The notes under the pieces are model-generated. The model was not told where the DNA came from, ran no database searches, and worked only from the letters and a program-made list of their open reading frames with translations. From positions 1 through 7,190 of the forward strand of contig JBCBSK010000166.1 in NCBI GenBank assembly GCA_039819185.1: DNA of 7,190 bases, in the 5' to 3' direction. Of this stretch, positions 6,776 through 7,190 are shown one piece after another. This DNA is from JBCBSK01 sp039819185. GTDB lineage: Bacteria > Pseudomonadota > Alphaproteobacteria > Rhizobiales > Tepidamorphaceae. Position numbers and translations under genes: made by a program. Numbering within the stretch: position 1 is the first letter of the stretch; every line of letters starts with the position of its first letter.

Positions 6776-6800
6776 GGAATAATGTGGGATGTCGGACGTT
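6776..6800 (+). promoter_or_regulatory. Possible EcfG-type (general stress) promoter of the lipoprotein gene
   Basis: GGAAT (6776-6780), 16 bases, then CGTT (6797-6800) matches the alphaproteobacterial EcfG consensus GGAAC-N16/17-CGTT with one mismatch. It would place the transcription start about 50 bases before the ATG at 6860. No better sigma-70 pair was found nearby. The motif is short and could occur by chance. Confidence 0.28.
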
Positions 6801-6859
6801 CACCGGAAGTCACCTACGACACAGAACGGCACGACTTATCAGGAGTGAGGAGATCACGG

Positions 6860-7135
6860 ATGACTCTTAGAAACACAGCGATTGCCGCGATTGCGCTCTT
6901 TGCGCTGGCCGCATGCGATACGACTCAGCAGCAGCAGGACACCGCTGTCGGCGGTGTCGTCGGCGCAACGCTCGGTGCGCTTTCGGCCAACGCGCTTGGC
7001 GCGGATGCCGGCTGGACCGCGGCTGCGGCGATTGCAGGCGGCACCGCCGGTGCGCTTTACGCGCAGAACCGCCGGACCAACCAGTGCGCCTATTACACCG
7101 GAAACGGTGATGAGGTGGTGGTCCGCCCCTGCTAA
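6860..7135 (+). CDS. Small glycine-zipper lipoprotein
   Basis: A 91-residue predicted lipoprotein. The N-terminus MTLRNTAIAAIALFALAAC is a lipoprotein signal with lipobox LAAC and lipidated Cys19. A short glutamine-rich linker (TTQQQQDT) follows, then an alanine- and glycine-rich region (30-69) with spaced small residues (GGVVGATLGAL, AIAGGTAGALY), the pattern of glycine-zipper membrane domains. The C-terminal tail is hydrophilic and contains Cys76 and a terminal Cys91, which could form a disulphide in the periplasm. GAGGAG lies seven bases before the ATG; the frame is open upstream to 6716 but that part lacks a signal and a ribosome site. Similar small lipoproteins are common in alphaproteobacteria and are usually linked to the envelope; the exact function is unknown. 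It diverges from the porin gene. Confidence 0.8.
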   Translation: MTLRNTAIAAIALFALAACDTTQQQQDTAVGGVVGATLGALSANALGADAGWTAAAAIAGGTAGALYAQNRRTNQCAYYTGNGDEVVVRPC

Positions 7136-7136
7136 G

Positions 7137-7176
7137 GCCCGACGGGCGCGCATCCCGGCCCGGCGCCGGGGCGCGC
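7137..7176 (+). terminator. Strong GC-only hairpin after the lipoprotein gene
   Basis: Just past the stop codon there is GCCCG-A-CGGGC (7137-7147). It is followed by a larger structure: GCGCGC (7146-7151), a 2-base bulge AT, CCCGGC (7154-7159), a 5-base loop, GCCGGG (7165-7170) and GCGCGC (7171-7176). This gives twelve G-C pairs. No T-run follows, so it may act as a 3' stabiliser or as a terminator of the T-poor kind suspected in GC-rich bacteria. Confidence 0.5.
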
Positions 7177-7190
7177 TGCTATGATGTTCC

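Larger units (their letters stand above)
6386..6859. other. Divergent intergenic region between porin and lipoprotein genes
   Basis: This 474-base stretch separates two divergent genes and should hold both promoters. Open frames that cross it have arginine- and proline-rich text and no ribosome binding sites, so no gene is called. It contains several inverted repeats: GTGTAACG-TC-CGTGACAC (6430-6447), CGGCGCGCGCCG (6460-6471), AACGGA-TAAGCT-TCCGTT (6495-6512) and CGGCGGC-A-GCCGCCG (6661-6675). The middle part is very GC-rich, while the part nearest the lipoprotein (6741-6790) is AT-richer, as expected of a promoter. An unannotated small RNA is possible but not shown. Confidence 0.5.

Overview
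The window looks like a chromosomal or plasmid segment from a GC-rich Gram-negative bacterium, most likely an alphaproteobacterium. The evidence is the outer-membrane porin, the lipoprotein signal sequence and the GC-rich codon use. Placement near Rhodobacterales or a relative is an inference from the style of the porin and the small lipoprotein. No rRNA, tRNA, CRISPR array or insertion sequence was seen.

Layout. Bases 1-75 are the end of a membrane-protein gene on the + strand. Bases 76-383 hold no convincing gene. A + strand DUF2270-type integral membrane protein follows (384-1073). It converges on a complete high-affinity phosphate ABC transporter operon on the - strand, transcribed from right to left: pstS (5121-4072), pstC (3946-2975), pstA (2924-2100), pstB (2066-1263). 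The 189-base convergent gap 1074-1262 shows no gene and no clear terminator. Upstream of pstS on the same strand is a porin-like outer-membrane protein (6385-5240). A 474-base divergent intergenic region with several inverted repeats separates the porin from a + strand glycine-zipper lipoprotein (6860-7135), which ends at a strong GC-only hairpin.

How the genes fit together. PstS binds phosphate in the periplasm, PstC and PstA form the membrane channel, and PstB supplies ATP hydrolysis. The porin could let solutes into the periplasm ahead of this importer, but only its position suggests that: its acidic composition does not look like a phosphate-selective channel. The usual regulatory partners PhoU, PhoB and PhoR are absent from the window. 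The position after pstB, where phoU often sits, is taken by the convergent DUF2270 gene. The pstS leader carries a weak Pho-box-like repeat, and a cluster of hairpins lies between pstS and pstC.

Nothing here amounts to a clearly new system. The items most worth a second look are the regulatory structures: the dyads ahead of the porin, the pstS-pstC hairpins, and an EcfG-like promoter ahead of the lipoprotein.
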